From Roseomonas sp. CECT 9278 (GTDB lineage: Bacteria; Pseudomonadota; Alphaproteobacteria; Acetobacterales; Acetobacteraceae), in the NCBI RefSeq assembly GCF_918698155.1, contig NZ_CAKKLX010000026.1, positions 1 through 64,000 of the forward strand: a stretch of DNA of 64,000 nucleotides, given 5' to 3'. The translations under genes were made by a program, and so were the position numbers. Of this stretch, positions 51,159 to 62,540 are shown one piece after another (the first letter of the stretch is position 1; every line of letters starts with the position of its first letter). The notes beneath the pieces were generated by a model, which was not told the origin of the DNA, did not search any database, and saw only the letters and a program-made list of their open reading frames with translations.

Positions 51159-52172
51159 TCAGGCCGCCTTGCGTGCCACCGACGGCAGGCGTTCGGCGAT
51201 CTGCACCGCGTTCAACGCGGCGCCCTTCAGCAGCTGGTCGCCACACAGGAAGAAGTCGAGACCATGCGCGCCGAACACGGGGTTGGCGCGGATGCGGCCG
51301 GCCTCGACATCGTCCTGGCCGGTGGCGTTGATCGGCATGGGATAGAGGCCCTGCGCCGGGTCATCCACCACCTTCACGCCGGCGGCGCGCTTCAGCACCT
51401 CGCGCGCGGCATCGGCGGTCACGGGGCGTTCGGTCTCGATCGTCACGGCCTCCGCATGCACGCGCATGGTCGGGATCCGCACGGCAGTGCAGGAAACCGG
51501 CAGGTCCGCCATGCCCATGATCTTGCGGCTTTCCCAGGCGACCTTCATTTCCTCCCGCGTGTAGCCGTTCGGCTGGAAGGCATCGATCTGCGGGATGACG
51601 TTGAAGGCGAGCGGCCAGCGGAAGACGTCGTGCGCGGGCTTCACGCCCTCGACCAGGACACGGCGGGATTCGCGCTCGAGCTCGGCCATGCCTTCGGCGC
51701 CGGCACCCGAGGCCGCCTGGTAGGTCGAGACGATCACCCGCTTCAGCCCGAAGGCCTGGCGCAGCGGTTCCAGCGCGACCACCAGGATGGCGGTGGTGCA
51801 ATTCGGGTTGGCGATCAGCCGGGCGCCGCCGATCGCGGCCGCGTTCACCTCCGGCACCACCAGCGGCACGTCGTCCTGCAGGCGGAAGGCCGAGGAATTG
51901 TCGATCACCGTGACCCCTGCCGCGACCATGGCCGGGGCATGCGCCTTGGCGAAATCGCCCGAGACCGCCAGCAGCGCGATGTCGAGATCGCGCACCGCCT
52001 CGTCGCTGAAGGCCTCGATGGTGGTGGGGCCGAAGGGGGTTTTCACGGTCGTGCCGGCGCTGCGGGTGGAGGCGAACAGCCTCAGCGAGGTGACCGGGAA
52101 GGCCCGGCGCCCCAGAACATCCACGAGCTCGCGGCCCACCGCTCCGGTGGCGCCGACAATACCGACACGCAT
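51159..52172 (-). CDS. asd: Aspartate-semialdehyde dehydrogenase
   Basis: 337 residues. NADPH-dependent reduction of aspartyl phosphate to the semialdehyde for lysine, methionine, threonine and DAP. Motif [13 protein letters not shown], catalytic Cys in [22 protein letters not shown], and the C-terminal [20 protein letters not shown] (20 residues) define it. ATG 52172 with GAGAGGGAC. Divergent from lysK (167-bp gap). Confidence 0.96.
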   Translation of the reverse strand: MRVGIVGATGAVGRELVDVLGRRAFPVTSLRLFASTRSAGTTVKTPFGPTTIEAFSDEAVRDLDIALLAVSGDFAKAHAPAMVAAGVTVIDNSSAFRLQDDVPLVVPEVNAAAIGGARLIANPNCTTAILVVALEPLRQAFGLKRVIVSTYQAASGAGAEGMAELERESRRVLVEGVKPAHDVFRWPLAFNVIPQIDAFQPNGYTREEMKVAWESRKIMGMADLPVSCTAVRIPTMRVHAEAVTIETERPVTADAAREVLKRAAGVKVVDDPAQGLYPMPINATGQDDVEAGRIRANPVFGAHGLDFFLCGDQLLKGAALNAVQIAERLPSVARKAA

Positions 52173-52339
52173 GTCCCTCTCTGTCCTTTCGACGGTTGGA
52201 AGGGGGCGAGTTCAATAGCGCAAAGGCCACGGCGGACCAATGCCTTCCGCGACCGGCCGCGGCCCGGCCAAGCGGGGGCGTGGCAAAGCGCCCCGGGCCT
52301 CCTATAACCCCCAACCGCCTGCTGGAAGACTGCGCTGCC

Positions 52340-53968
52340 GTGACGATCCCCCCGCCTGCCGATCTCTCCGCCGTCAAGGCCTGGCCCTTCGAGGAAGCGC
52401 GCAAGGTTGCCGCGCGGCTGGCGAAATCCGGCAAGGCGGAGGCGCTGTTCGAGACCGGCTACGGCCCGTCCGGCCTGCCGCATATCGGCACCTTCGGGGA
52501 GGTCGCGCGCACCACCTGGGTGCGCCGCGCCTTCACGCTGCTGACCGGCCTGCCCGCCCGCCTGATCGCCTTCAGCGACGACATGGACGGGCTGCGCAAG
52601 GTGCCGGACAACGTGCCGAACAAGCAGATGCTGGCCGAGCACATCGGCCGGTCGGTCACCGCCATCCCCGACCCCTTCGGCACGCATGAGAGCTTCGGCC
52701 ACCACAACAATGCCCGGCTGCGGGCGTTCCTGGATGCCTTCGGCTTCGACTACGAATTCGCGTCGAGCACCGACTACTACCGCTCCGGCCGCTTCGACGA
52801 TGCGCTGATCCGCATGGCGGAGAAGCATGACGACGTGCGGGCGGTGATCCTGCCGACACTGGGGCCGGACCGGCGCGCAACCTATTCGCCCTTCCTGCCG
52901 ATCCATCCGAAGACCGGCGTGGTCATGCAGGTGCCGATGGAGGAGGTCCGCCCGGCCGAGGACCTGCTGATCTGGCGCGACCCGGCCGATGGCTCGCGCC
53001 ACGCCACGCGCATCACCGGCGGGCATTGCAAGGCGCAGTGGAAGGCGGATTGGGCGCTGCGCTGGTATGCGCTGGGCGTCGACTACGAGATGTCGGGCAA
53101 GGACCTGATCGATTCCGTGCGGCTGTCCTCCGCGATCTGCCGCGTGCTGGGCGGCGAGCCGCCCGAGGCCTTCACCTACGAGCATTTCCTCGATGAGCAG
53201 GGCCAGAAGATCAGCAAGTCGAAGGGCAATGGGCTGACCATCGACGAATGGCTGCGCTACGCGCCGGCCGAGAGCCTGTCCCAGTACATGTACAACCAGC
53301 CGCAGCGCGCCAAGCGGCTGTTCTTCGACCAGATCCCGCGCGCGGTGGACGAATACCTGCAGCACCGCGCGAAGCTGCGCGCCGCGCCGGATGCCGCCAA
53401 CCCGGCCTGGCATATCCATGGCGGCGCCGCGCCGAACGACCCCGAGCCGCCGGTATCCTTCACCATGCTGCTGAACCTGGCATCGGTGGTGAACGCCGAC
53501 GATCCGGCGATCCTGTGGGGGTTCCTGGCGCGCTATGCGCCGGGGGCGACGCCGGCGACGCAACCGATGCTGGGCAAGCTCGTTGAGCACGCCGTGCACT
53601 ACTATCGGGACTTCGTCGCGCCCACCAAGCGCTTCCGCCTGCCCAGCGCGGCGGAGCGGGAGGCGCTGTCCGCCCTGATGGCGGCGCTGCGCGACCGCGC
53701 CGTCGACCTCGACGCCATGCCAGTCGAGGACCGCGCCAAGGCGATCCAGGACATCGTCTACGATGCCGGCCGCCGCGAGCCCTTCCTGCAAGCCAACAAG
53801 GATGGCTCGATGGGTGTCTCGCGCAGCTGGTTCAACGCGCTGTACCAGGTGCTGCTCGGCCAGGAGGAAGGCCCGCGCTTCGGCGGCTTCGTCGCGCTGT
53901 ATGGTATCGCCGGCACGATCGGGCTGATCGAGACGGCGCTGGCACGCGCGGAGCAGCCCGCGGCGTGA
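52340..53968 (+). CDS. lysK: Class I lysyl-tRNA synthetase
   Basis: 542 residues from GTG 52340 (a longer open frame upstream has no family similarity). Rossmann-fold signatures SGLPHIGT (H48-x-G) and KISKSKG (K290-S294) identify the archaeal/alphaproteobacterial class I enzyme rather than class II LysS. It charges tRNA-Lys. The stop overlaps the GTG of an mprF-like gene by 4 nt, an arrangement that fits supply of Lys-tRNA for lipid lysylation. Confidence 0.95.
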   Translation: MTIPPPADLSAVKAWPFEEARKVAARLAKSGKAEALFETGYGPSGLPHIGTFGEVARTTWVRRAFTLLTGLPARLIAFSDDMDGLRKVPDNVPNKQMLAEHIGRSVTAIPDPFGTHESFGHHNNARLRAFLDAFGFDYEFASSTDYYRSGRFDDALIRMAEKHDDVRAVILPTLGPDRRATYSPFLPIHPKTGVVMQVPMEEVRPAEDLLIWRDPADGSRHATRITGGHCKAQWKADWALRWYALGVDYEMSGKDLIDSVRLSSAICRVLGGEPPEAFTYEHFLDEQGQKISKSKGNGLTIDEWLRYAPAESLSQYMYNQPQRAKRLFFDQIPRAVDEYLQHRAKLRAAPDAANPAWHIHGGAAPNDPEPPVSFTMLLNLASVVNADDPAILWGFLARYAPGATPATQPMLGKLVEHAVHYYRDFVAPTKRFRLPSAAEREALSALMAALRDRAVDLDAMPVEDRAKAIQDIVYDAGRREPFLQANKDGSMGVSRSWFNALYQVLLGQEEGPRFGGFVALYGIAGTIGLIETALARAEQPAA

Positions 53969-55911
53969 CCCCATCCCAGCGCGCCCTCGCGCTGCTGAAG
54001 CGCCATGGACCGACGGTCTTCGGCCTGCTGATCCTGTGCGGCGCGCTGTTCGTGGTGCAGCGCGAATTCCGCACGCTGTCCTGGCAGGATATCCGTGGCG
54101 CGCTGCATGCGACGCCCGCCGGTGCGCTGTGGGCGGCGGCGGGGTTCACGCTGCTCGCCTACCTGGTGCTCACCGCCTATGACTGGCTGGGGTCGGTCTA
54201 TGCCGGCCACCCGGTTTCCTATGCGCGGACCTCGCTGGCGTCCTTCGTGGCGTATTCGCTGGCCAACAACCTCGGCTTCGCGACCGTGTCGGGGGCTGCC
54301 ATCCGGTATCGGTTCTACGCCGCGTGGGGGCTGCCGCCATCGGCGATCGCGAAGGTGGTGGCCTTCACCTCCCTGACCTTCGGACTGGGCGGCTTCGCGC
54401 TCGGCGGCCTGGTGCTGCTGGTGGAGCCCGAGGTCCTGGTGTTCTTCGGCGACAGCATCCCGCACTGGGTGAAGCAGGTGCTGGGCGGCCTGCTGTGGTG
54501 CATCGTGGGCGCGTACATCCTGCTCGCGCGGTTCGTGCCGCATTTCCGCATGTTCGGCCACAAGATCGACCTGCCGGGGTTTCGCATGGCGCTGGCGCAG
54601 ACGGCGCTGGCCAGCGCCGACGTGGCGGTCACGGCGCTGATCTTCTGGTCGTTGCTGCCGCAGGTGGACAGCCTGACCTTCCTGCATTTCCTGGCGATCT
54701 ACGTGGCTGCCTACACGGCTGGCATCGCCGCAAACGTGCCGGGCGGGATCGGCGTGTTCGACGGCGCGATCATGTTCGGCCTGGCCGGCTACCTGCCGGC
54801 GCCCCAGGTGGTCGGCGCGCTGCTGCTGTTCCGCCTGTTCTACTACATCGCGCCGCTGTTCATCGCGGGGCTGATGTTCGCCGCCTTCGAGGTCAGCCAG
54901 CGGCGGCATCTGCTCGACCGCTTTTCGCCCGAGCGCGGTGTCGCGATATCGTTCGAGGTGCCGGCGATGGCCGCGCTGGTCGGGCTGGCGGGGCTGACGC
55001 TGGTCTTCATCGGCGCGCTGCCGCCCAAGCCCGGGCCGCTCGACGGCGCCTTCGCCTTCATGGACGAGGCGGCAAGCCATTTCGCCGCTTCGGTGCTCGG
55101 ATCGCTGCTGCTGATGGCGGCCTATGGGCTGGTGCGGCGCCTCGCCATGGCGTGGTGGGCCGCGCAGTTCTTCCTGGTGAGCGCGGCGCTGGTCGCCTGG
55201 CTGCGCGGCGAGCCCTGGTGGCTGACCGGCGGCTTCCTGCTGGTGGTCGTGCTGCTGGCCACCGTCCGCCCGGCCTTCTATCGCCGCGCCCGGCTGCTGG
55301 GCGAGGCGCTGACCGGCGAGACGGTCGCGGCCATCGCCGCACTCGGCCTGTGCGCGCTCACGCTCGCGACCGTCGCCTATGACGGGCAATTCGCCGAGCT
55401 GTCCTGGTGGGGCGTGGTGCTGTCGGGCGATGCGCCCAACACGCTGCGCTTCGCGGTCGGGCTCGCCGGCGTGCTGCTGCTGGTGGCGGCGTTCCGGCTG
55501 CTGCGCCCGGCGCGCCCGCCCGCGGCGCCCTATGGGCCGGAGATGCGCGCGCGCCTGGAGGCGCTGGGCGCACGGGCGCCACGGCAGGCGGATGGCGCGG
55601 TGTTCGGCGATGCCGGGCGCGCCGGCTTCGCCTATGTGCGGCATGACGGGATATGGCTGGCCCTGGGCGACCCGGGCGGCGAGGCGCGCGACCGCGTGTC
55701 GGCCATATGGCGCTTTCGCGACATCTGCGACCAGGCCGGGGTCGACCCCGCCTTCTGGCATGTCGGATCCGAGCTGCTGCGGGTCTATGCGGATATCGGC
55801 CTGACCAGCTTTCCACTCGATGGCGCGCCGGGTCGCTACCTGGCCTGCCGCGCGGAGCACGACCTTGCGGCACTGCTGCCGGCACTGCCGGGCCTGGGCG
55901 ATGTGCGCTGA
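53965..55911 (+). CDS. mprF: MprF-like lysyl-lipid flippase with truncated synthase domain
   Basis: 648 residues, GTG start overlapping lysK. About 14 membrane helices: the flippase domain (1-320, [20 protein letters not shown]) and further helices to about 510 are complete. The C-terminal aminoacyl-transferase (DUF2156) begins ([31 protein letters not shown]) but ends about 120 residues in, far short of the usual ~300, just after 'YADIGL'. No frameshifted continuation lies downstream before ugd. It may flip lipids without lysylating them, or a separate synthase may exist. Confidence 0.85.
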   Translation: MTPSQRALALLKRHGPTVFGLLILCGALFVVQREFRTLSWQDIRGALHATPAGALWAAAGFTLLAYLVLTAYDWLGSVYAGHPVSYARTSLASFVAYSLANNLGFATVSGAAIRYRFYAAWGLPPSAIAKVVAFTSLTFGLGGFALGGLVLLVEPEVLVFFGDSIPHWVKQVLGGLLWCIVGAYILLARFVPHFRMFGHKIDLPGFRMALAQTALASADVAVTALIFWSLLPQVDSLTFLHFLAIYVAAYTAGIAANVPGGIGVFDGAIMFGLAGYLPAPQVVGALLLFRLFYYIAPLFIAGLMFAAFEVSQRRHLLDRFSPERGVAISFEVPAMAALVGLAGLTLVFIGALPPKPGPLDGAFAFMDEAASHFAASVLGSLLLMAAYGLVRRLAMAWWAAQFFLVSAALVAWLRGEPWWLTGGFLLVVVLLATVRPAFYRRARLLGEALTGETVAAIAALGLCALTLATVAYDGQFAELSWWGVVLSGDAPNTLRFAVGLAGVLLLVAAFRLLRPARPPAAPYGPEMRARLEALGARAPRQADGAVFGDAGRAGFAYVRHDGIWLALGDPGGEARDRVSAIWRFRDICDQAGVDPAFWHVGSELLRVYADIGLTSFPLDGAPGRYLACRAEHDLAALLPALPGLGDVR

Positions 55912-55977
55912 CGCGCTTGCCACGGCCGCGCCGACAGGCCATTCCAACCGGCGCGTGCCTGGAGATGAGGGACTGAT

Positions 55978-57282
55978 ATGCGCATCGCCATGATCGGCGC
56001 CGGATATGTCGGGCTCGTTTCCGGCGCCTGCTTCGCCGAATTCGGCGTCGACGTGACCGTCATGGACGTGGACCCCGACAAGATCGAGGGGCTGCGCGCG
56101 GGGCGCATGCCGATCTACGAGCCGGGCCTCGAGAAGCTGGTGGCCGAGAACGTCCGCAACGGCCGGCTGACCTTCACCACCAGCATGGATGCGGCGGTCA
56201 AGGGCGCCGATGCGGTGTTCCTTGCGGTCGGCACGCCGGCGCGCCGCGGCGACGGCCACGCCGACCTGTCGTATGTCTATGCGGCGGCCGAGCAGGTGGC
56301 GCGCGCGGCGGACGGGCCGCTGGTGATCGTGACGAAATCCACCGTGCCGGTCGGCACGGGGCGCGAGGTGCAGGCCATCGTGCGCCGCGCCCGGCCACAG
56401 GCGCAGATCGCCGTCGCCTCCAATCCGGAATTCCTGCGCGAGGGCAGCGCGATCGGCGACTTCATGCGGCCGGACCGCGTGGTGATCGGCGTCGACGACG
56501 ACCGCGCGCTGGCCGTGCTGCGGCAGCTCTATCGCCCGCTGTACCTGATCGAGACGCCGGTGCTCGCGGTCAGCATCGAGAGCGCGGAGCTGATCAAGTA
56601 CGCCGCCAACGCCTTCCTGGCGACCAAGATCACCTTCATCAACGAGATCGCCGACCTGTGCGAGAAGGTCGGCGCCGACGTGCACGACGTGGCGCGCGGC
56701 ATGGGGTTGGATGGGCGCATCGGGCGGAAGTTCCTGCATCCGGGGCCTGGCTATGGCGGGTCATGCTTCCCGAAGGACACGCTGGCGCTGGCGCGCACCG
56801 CGCAGGATGCCGGCGTGCCGATCCGGCTGGTCGAAGCCACCATCGCGGTGAACGAGGCGCGCAAGGCGCAGATGGCGGACCGCATCCTGGCGGCACTCGG
56901 GCCTTCGCCGGCCGGCAAGCGCGTGGGCGTATTGGGGGTGACCTTCAAGCCCGAGACCGACGACATGCGCGATGCGCCATCCCTGGTGATCCTGCCGAAG
57001 CTGGTCGCCGCCGGCGTCGAAATCCGCGCCTTCGACCCGCAGCCGGGCCATGCGCGCCAGGCCCTGCCGGCCGCCGTCGCCTTTGTCGAGACCGCGCTGG
57101 GCGCCGCCGAAGCCGCCGATGCCGTGGTGGTGCTGACGGAATGGAACGAGTTCCGCGCGCTGGCGCCGGCGCGCCTGAAATCCGCCATGAAGGGCGACGT
57201 GATTCTCGACCTTCGCAATGTCTGGGACCCGGCGGCGATGCGCGCCGCGGGGTTCGCCTATTCCTCCATCGGCCGCCCGTGA
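55978..57282 (+). CDS. ugd: UDP-glucose 6-dehydrogenase
   Basis: 434 residues. Oxidises UDP-glucose to UDP-glucuronate (cytosol, NAD+). N-terminal [19 protein letters not shown], substrate-site [19 protein letters not shown] and catalytic Cys in [23 protein letters not shown] precedes the ATG. Next gene is a phosphohexomutase 10 bp away, so the pair provides activated sugars for surface polysaccharide. Confidence 0.96.
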   Translation: MRIAMIGAGYVGLVSGACFAEFGVDVTVMDVDPDKIEGLRAGRMPIYEPGLEKLVAENVRNGRLTFTTSMDAAVKGADAVFLAVGTPARRGDGHADLSYVYAAAEQVARAADGPLVIVTKSTVPVGTGREVQAIVRRARPQAQIAVASNPEFLREGSAIGDFMRPDRVVIGVDDDRALAVLRQLYRPLYLIETPVLAVSIESAELIKYAANAFLATKITFINEIADLCEKVGADVHDVARGMGLDGRIGRKFLHPGPGYGGSCFPKDTLALARTAQDAGVPIRLVEATIAVNEARKAQMADRILAALGPSPAGKRVGVLGVTFKPETDDMRDAPSLVILPKLVAAGVEIRAFDPQPGHARQALPAAVAFVETALGAAEAADAVVVLTEWNEFRALAPARLKSAMKGDVILDLRNVWDPAAMRAAGFAYSSIGRP

Positions 57283-57292
57283 GGGAGTGACC

Positions 57293-58705
57293 ATGCCTGC
57301 CTTCAACCACCGCTTCGACCCGACGGTCCTGCGCGAATACGACATCCGCGGGATCGTCGGCAGAACGCTGAAGCCCGAGGACGCCTTCGCGATCGGGCGG
57401 TGCTTCGGCTCGGTGGTGGCACGCGCGGGCGGCAAGCGCGTGGCGGTCGGCTATGACGGGCGGCTGCATTCGCCGGAGATGGAGGCGCAGCTGGTGGCCG
57501 GCCTGCGCGCCTGCGGGCTGGAAGTGGTTCGCATCGGCCTGTGTGCCACGCCGATGCTGTATTTCGCCGCCTATGACCAGCAGGCCGATGGCGCGGTGAT
57601 GGTGACCGGCAGCCACAACCCGCCGGACTACAACGGCTTCAAGATGATGCTCGGCAAGAAGCCGTTCTACGGCGCGCAGATCCAGGATATCGGCCGGATG
57701 GCCGCCGAGGGCGACGTGGTGCCCGAGAAGGCCGGCACCGACCGTGCCGTGGAGATCGCCACGCGCTACGCCGACCGCGTGCTGCAGGACTGGGATGGCG
57801 GCGATCGCGCGCTGAAGGTGGTGTGGGACCCGGGCAACGGGTCGGCCGGGCCGATCGTGAAGGCGCTCACGGCACGCCTGCCGGGCACGCACTACGTCAT
57901 CAACGGCGATGTCGACGGCACCTTCCCCAACCACCATCCCGACCCGACGGTGGCGAAGAACCTCGAGCAGATCATCGCCGAGGTGGCGCGCGAGAAGGCC
58001 GACCTCGGCATCGCCTTCGACGGCGATGGCGACCGCATCGGCGTGGTGGACAATGAAGGCCACATCCTGTTCGGCGACCAGCTGCTGATCGTCCTCGCGC
58101 GGGATGTGCTGAAGGCGAAGCCGGGCGCGACGATCATCGCCGACGTGAAGGCATCGCAGGTGCTGTTCGACGAGGTCGCGAAGGCCGGCGGTGAACCGCT
58201 GATGTGGAAGACCGGCCATTCGCTGATCAAGGCCAAGATGGCCGAGACCGGCAGCCCGCTGGCCGGCGAGATGTCGGGCCACATCTTCTTCGCCGACAAG
58301 TGGTACGGCTTCGACGACGCGCCGTATTCGGCGGTGCGGCTGCTCGGCATCGTCGCGCGGATGGCGGGATCGCTGGCCGAGGTCCGCGCCGCGCTGCCGC
58401 AGGTGATCAACACGCCGGAGCTGCGCTTCAACTGCGAGGAAGCGCGCAAGTTCGTCGTGGTGCAGGAAGTGAAGGATCGCCTCGCCGCCGAGGGTGCCAA
58501 GGTGCAGGCCGTGGATGGCGTGCGCGTGCTGACCGATGACGGCTGGTGGCTGCTGCGCGCGTCGAACACGCAGGCGGTGCTGGTGGCGCGCTGCGAGGCC
58601 TCGTCCGAGGCAGGGCTCGATCGGCTGAAGGCGCAGCTGGTCAAGCAGCTGGTGGCGTCCGGCCTGGAAGCGCCGGATTTCTCGGCGGAGAATGCCGGCC
58701 ACTGA
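57293..58705 (+). CDS. Phosphomannomutase/phosphoglucomutase
   Basis: 470 residues, four-domain alpha-D-phosphohexomutase. Phosphoserine loop [12 protein letters not shown], metal loop [12 protein letters not shown], sugar loop GEMSGHIFF and phosphate-binding [10 protein letters not shown] are all present; the N-terminal [10 protein letters not shown] is that of AlgC-like enzymes. Converts mannose/glucose 6-P to 1-P. Same operon as ugd. Confidence 0.95.
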   Translation: MPAFNHRFDPTVLREYDIRGIVGRTLKPEDAFAIGRCFGSVVARAGGKRVAVGYDGRLHSPEMEAQLVAGLRACGLEVVRIGLCATPMLYFAAYDQQADGAVMVTGSHNPPDYNGFKMMLGKKPFYGAQIQDIGRMAAEGDVVPEKAGTDRAVEIATRYADRVLQDWDGGDRALKVVWDPGNGSAGPIVKALTARLPGTHYVINGDVDGTFPNHHPDPTVAKNLEQIIAEVAREKADLGIAFDGDGDRIGVVDNEGHILFGDQLLIVLARDVLKAKPGATIIADVKASQVLFDEVAKAGGEPLMWKTGHSLIKAKMAETGSPLAGEMSGHIFFADKWYGFDDAPYSAVRLLGIVARMAGSLAEVRAALPQVINTPELRFNCEEARKFVVVQEVKDRLAAEGAKVQAVDGVRVLTDDGWWLLRASNTQAVLVARCEASSEAGLDRLKAQLVKQLVASGLEAPDFSAENAGH

Positions 58706-58787
58706 TCCGGCCTTCCCGGCGCCGGCGCGCACGGTCTAGCCTGCCTCCAGCGGCCCGGACACAGGGCCGCGGGAGGAGATTTCGGGT

Positions 58788-59768
58788 ATGACCATCCAGC
58801 GCCGCCTGCTGCTGTCGTCGGCCCTTGCCGGCCTTGCCGCGCCCAGACTGGCCGCCGCGCAGGATTTCCCCACGCGGCCCATCCGCATCATCGTGCCCTT
58901 CCCCGCCGGCGGCACCACCGACCTTCTCGCGCGTCTGTTCGCCCAGCGCATGACCGAGACCATGGGCCAGTCCGTGGTGGTCGAGAATCGCGGCGGCGGC
59001 GGCGGGTCGATCGGCGCCGACGTGGTCGCGAAGGCCGCGCCGGACGGCTACACGCTGCTGTTCCACAACATCACCTTCCCGACCACCACGGCGGCAATGA
59101 CGCTGGCCGGCCGCCCGCCGCACGACATCGAGCGCGACTTCGCCCCACTCTCGCTCGGCGCCAATGTTCCGCTGATCATCCTCGCCAATCCGGGCGTGCC
59201 GGTGACCGACCTCAAGGGCTTCGTGGACTGGGCGAAGGCGCAGCCGAACCAGCCCTTCTACGGATCCACCGGGCCTGGTTCCTTCATGAACATGGTCGGC
59301 GAGGTGCTGAAGCGCGACGCCGGTATCCGCATGGAGCACGTGCCCTTCCGCGGCGCCGCGCCGCTGGTGCAGGAACTCATCGCCGGCCGCGTGCAGCTTG
59401 GTGGCGACCAGATCTCGACCTGCCTGCAGCATGTGCGCGCCGGCACGCTGAAGGGCCTGGCGAATGTCGCTTCGCGCCGCTCGCCCGTGCTGCCGGACGT
59501 GCCGACGGTGCGCGAGCAGGGCTTCCCCTCGCTGGAACTGGAAGGCTGGAACGGCTTCTTCGCACCCGCGCGCACGCCCGCGCCGGTGATGGCGCGGCTC
59601 AACCGCGAGATCGCCGCCGCCGCCCGCCAGCCGGACTTCGTGCGCCGCTGCGAGGAGGTGGGTGCCGAGGCCGTGGGCTCCGATGCGGACAGCTTCGGCG
59701 CCATGGTGCGCGCGCAATCCGCCAAGATCCGGGACCTGGTGGTCAGCGTGAACCTGCGGCCGGAGTGA
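58788..59768 (+). CDS. Bug/TctC-type solute-binding protein
   Basis: 326 residues; signal peptide (QRRLLLSSALAGLAAPRLAA, AQ) then RPIRIIVPFPAGGTTDLLAR, SVVVENRGGGGGSIGADVV, VPFRGAAPLVQELIAG and LPDVPTVREQGFPSLELEGW. Ribosome site GGGAGGAG. No carrier genes adjacent. Stop overlaps the GTG of the next gene by 4 nt. Confidence 0.92.
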   Translation: MTIQRRLLLSSALAGLAAPRLAAAQDFPTRPIRIIVPFPAGGTTDLLARLFAQRMTETMGQSVVVENRGGGGGSIGADVVAKAAPDGYTLLFHNITFPTTTAAMTLAGRPPHDIERDFAPLSLGANVPLIILANPGVPVTDLKGFVDWAKAQPNQPFYGSTGPGSFMNMVGEVLKRDAGIRMEHVPFRGAAPLVQELIAGRVQLGGDQISTCLQHVRAGTLKGLANVASRRSPVLPDVPTVREQGFPSLELEGWNGFFAPARTPAPVMARLNREIAAAARQPDFVRRCEEVGAEAVGSDADSFGAMVRAQSAKIRDLVVSVNLRPE

Positions 59769-60130
59769 GCGCATGGCGCGGGCGATCCGTGATCCTGTTC
59801 GTCTACGGCACCTTGCTGGATGCCGGCGTGCTCACCCGCGTCGGCGGTGAGGCGGGGCTCGCGCGGCGTCTGCGCCCGGCGCGCCTCGATGGCTGGCGGC
59901 GCGTGGTGCTGCGCGGCACGCCCTACCCGACGTTGCTGCCGGCAGCGGGCGCCGTGGTGGCGGGCGCGGTGCTGCGCGTGGGCGCTGCCGCCTTCGCACG
60001 GCTGTGCGCCTATGAAGGCAGCGCCTATGGGTTGGTGCCGGTGCGCGTTGTCACGGCGCGTGGCGGCCTGCGCGCGCGCTGCTGGATCGCGCCGCCCTGG
60101 CGGGCGGATCGCGCGCGAGGCTGGCCGTGA
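59765..60130 (+). CDS. Gamma-glutamylcyclotransferase-like (AIG2-type) protein
   Basis: 121 residues, GTG start overlapping the Bug gene. The family motif appears as FVYGTLLD near the N-terminus and the catalytic Glu as CAYEGSAYGLV. Family members release 5-oxoproline from gamma-glutamyl peptides or amines. A start at GTG 59789 would also keep the fold. Its stop is directly followed by the stop of the convergent gene (TGATCA). Confidence 0.75.
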   Translation: MSAWRGRSVILFVYGTLLDAGVLTRVGGEAGLARRLRPARLDGWRRVVLRGTPYPTLLPAAGAVVAGAVLRVGAAAFARLCAYEGSAYGLVPVRVVTARGGLRARCWIAPPWRADRARGWP

Positions 60131-61381
60131 TCAGGGCACGGCGCGCGCCGCCGCGATGCCGCTGAACCACGCGCCGGCGACAGTCGCGGCGAAGCGCGGG
60201 TGGGTGGCCTCACCGGCGAAGCACAGGCGGCCATCGGCGAGCGGCGTGCCCAGCACGCGCCGCGCGGCCTGCGCGCCGGGCACGGCGTGCGAATAGGCGC
60301 CGCGGAACAGTGGGTCCTCGCCCCAGCGCGTGACGGTCGCGCGGCCAAGGGCGGCGGCGGCGGGGGCGCCGAACATGGTGGCGACCTCGCTGCGCGCGGC
60401 CGCTGCGGCGGCGGCGGTATCGCCCGCCAGGTCCCAGGCCTGGGCGCCGCCGCAGAAGCCGATCAGCAGGGGTTCCCCGAACAGGCGCGAGATGAAGGAC
60501 ATCGGGCGGTCGCCCGGCGCCTCGACGGCGCGGCGGAGGCTTGCGAAGGGCGGCAGGGCCGGTGCGGCGGGATCATCGGCGCGGAAGGCGATCTTGGTCA
60601 GCAGCCCCATCGGCAGGGCGTGGATCGCGCCCTGCGTCGCATCCGGCAGCGGTGGATCGAAGGCCATGCCGCCGGCTGCCAGCACGCCGGTGGAGACGGT
60701 GACGATCGCGGCGCGCGCGGCGATGCTGCCGAAGGCGCCTTGCGCCACCACGCCGCGCGCGCCCCAGCGCAGCCGGTCCACGTGGGCCGCGAGGCGGACC
60801 GGCAGTCCCTCCGCCAGGCGGGCGACCAGGCCGCCGACGCCCTCGCGCAGGATCAGGTTGGGGCTGTCCAGCGCCGTCGCGGCGAAATCGTGCAGGGACA
60901 TGCGGGAGAGTTCGGCGGCGCAGATCTGCGCGCCCTCCCAATGCGCCACCGTCGCGTCCCAGGGGCCGCCGCGTGGCGCGGCCTGGTCGGCGGGGCGGTC
61001 GGGTGCGCCATCGGCGGCGGCGGTCTCGATCGCGGTCCAGAAGGCGTGCTCCGCGGCGGTGAAGGCGGCGCGGTCCGCGGCATCGGCGAACCGCCCGTGC
61101 GCGAACAGGCGGCGGTCGCGCAGCGCGTCGTGGTCCAGCAGCGCCAGGCCCAGCGCGCGGGCCAGCGGCGTCAGCGGGTTCTCATCGGCCTGGTGCAGCC
61201 AGGAGGCGCCGTGGTCGAAGGCGATGCCGAGCGAATCGCGTTCGGTATAGGCGCGCCCGCCGACACGCGCGCCGGCCTCCAGCACCACGCAGCTCCGCCC
61301 GCGCGCGGCGAGCGCCCGCGCCGCGGCGATCCCGGCGCAGCCGGCGCCGATGACGAGGACGTCTGGATCGGAGGGCAACAT
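60131..61381 (-). CDS. Flavin amine oxidase (monoamine-oxidase-like)
   Basis: 416 residues. FAD-binding GxGxxG in VIGAGCAGIAAARALAARG, GG doublet motif VGGRAYTE, FDHGASWLH, and C-terminal FAD clamp LCFAGEATHPRF. Oxidises amines with O2. Start ATG 61381 is preferred but has no strong ribosome site; an in-frame ATG at 61420 would overlap the divergent gene. No signal peptide, so cytoplasmic. Confidence 0.87.
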   Translation of the reverse strand: MLPSDPDVLVIGAGCAGIAAARALAARGRSCVVLEAGARVGGRAYTERDSLGIAFDHGASWLHQADENPLTPLARALGLALLDHDALRDRRLFAHGRFADAADRAAFTAAEHAFWTAIETAAADGAPDRPADQAAPRGGPWDATVAHWEGAQICAAELSRMSLHDFAATALDSPNLILREGVGGLVARLAEGLPVRLAAHVDRLRWGARGVVAQGAFGSIAARAAIVTVSTGVLAAGGMAFDPPLPDATQGAIHALPMGLLTKIAFRADDPAAPALPPFASLRRAVEAPGDRPMSFISRLFGEPLLIGFCGGAQAWDLAGDTAAAAAAARSEVATMFGAPAAAALGRATVTRWGEDPLFRGAYSHAVPGAQAARRVLGTPLADGRLCFAGEATHPRFAATVAGAWFSGIAAARAVP

Positions 61382-61418
61382 CGCCGCATCATGCCCCGGA
61401 CCGCCCAGGGGATGAACC

Positions 61419-62525
61419 ATGCTGCAAGCGCCGCCCGCCGAACCCGGCATGCGCGAGGACGAGATCGACACGCCCGCGCTGGTGATCGACCTCGATGCCT
61501 TCGAACATAACCTCGACACCATGGCGGCGCTGCTGGCACCGACCGGCGCGAAGCTTCGCGCCCATACCAAGACGCACAAGTCGCCGGTGATCGCGAAGCT
61601 GCAGGTGGCGCGCGGCGCGGTCGGGCAATGCGTGCAGAAGGTGGCGGAGGCCGAGGTGCTGGCCTGGGGCGGCATCCAGGACGTGCTGGTCACCAACCAG
61701 ATCGTCAGCCCGCGCAAGCTGGCGCGGCTCGCCGCACTCGCGCGGATCGCCGATGTCGGCCTCTGCGCGGATGACGAAGCGCAGGTCGTGATGGCCGAGC
61801 AGGCGGCGGAGGCGGCCGGCATCCGCCTGAAGATGCTGGTCGAGATCGATGTCGGCATGGCCCGTGGCGGCATCGAGCACGGCCCGCCCGCGGTGGCACT
61901 CGCCGAGCGCATCGCCCGCAGCCCGCACCTGATCTTTGGCGGGTTGCAGGCCTACTACGGCACCGCGCAGCACATCCGCGCCCCGGCGGCGCGCGCCGAG
62001 GCGGCGCAGCAGGCGGTGACGCGCACGCGCCGCACCATCGAGCAACTGAAGCAGCGCGGGCTCGACTGCGCGATCGTGGGCGGCGGCGGCACCGGCACCT
62101 TCCAGCACGAGGCGGCGAGCGGGGTCTACACCGAGATCCAGGGCGGCTCGTACGTGTTCATGGATGTGGACTACGCGAAGAACGAGGACGGGCCGCCCTT
62201 CCGCCAGTCGCTGTTCGTCGCGACCACGGTGATGAGCCGTGCGGGGCAGGGCATCGCCGTGGTGGATTGCGGCCACAAGGGCGTGGCGGTGGATTGCGGC
62301 ATGCCGGGCGTGTGGCAGCGGCCCGGGCTGCGCTTCGCGGGGGCATCGGACGAGCACGGCAAGATCGTGGTGGAGGATGGCGCGACGCCGGCGCTGGGCG
62401 AAAGGCTGCGCCTGGTGCCGGGCCATTGCGACCCGACCGTCGATCGCTACGACTGGTATGTCGGCGTGCGGAAGGGGCGGGTGGAATGCCTGTGGCCGGT
62501 CGCGGCGCGGGGTGGGATGGCGTGA
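61419..62525 (+). CDS. DSD1-family PLP enzyme (D-threonine aldolase-like)
   Basis: 368 residues, fold-type III PLP enzyme. PLP Lys in LRAHTKTHKSP, barrel VEIDVGMARGGI, GGGGTGTF phosphate site and metal-site motif VPGHCDPTVDRYDWY (His/Cys) are typical of D-threonine aldolase/D-serine dehydratase. Divergent from the amine oxidase with 37 bp between starts. Substrate could be a beta-hydroxy-D-amino acid. Confidence 0.87.
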   Translation: MLQAPPAEPGMREDEIDTPALVIDLDAFEHNLDTMAALLAPTGAKLRAHTKTHKSPVIAKLQVARGAVGQCVQKVAEAEVLAWGGIQDVLVTNQIVSPRKLARLAALARIADVGLCADDEAQVVMAEQAAEAAGIRLKMLVEIDVGMARGGIEHGPPAVALAERIARSPHLIFGGLQAYYGTAQHIRAPAARAEAAQQAVTRTRRTIEQLKQRGLDCAIVGGGGTGTFQHEAASGVYTEIQGGSYVFMDVDYAKNEDGPPFRQSLFVATTVMSRAGQGIAVVDCGHKGVAVDCGMPGVWQRPGLRFAGASDEHGKIVVEDGATPALGERLRLVPGHCDPTVDRYDWYVGVRKGRVECLWPVAARGGMA

Positions 62526-62540
62526 CGCGCGCCAGCCGCG

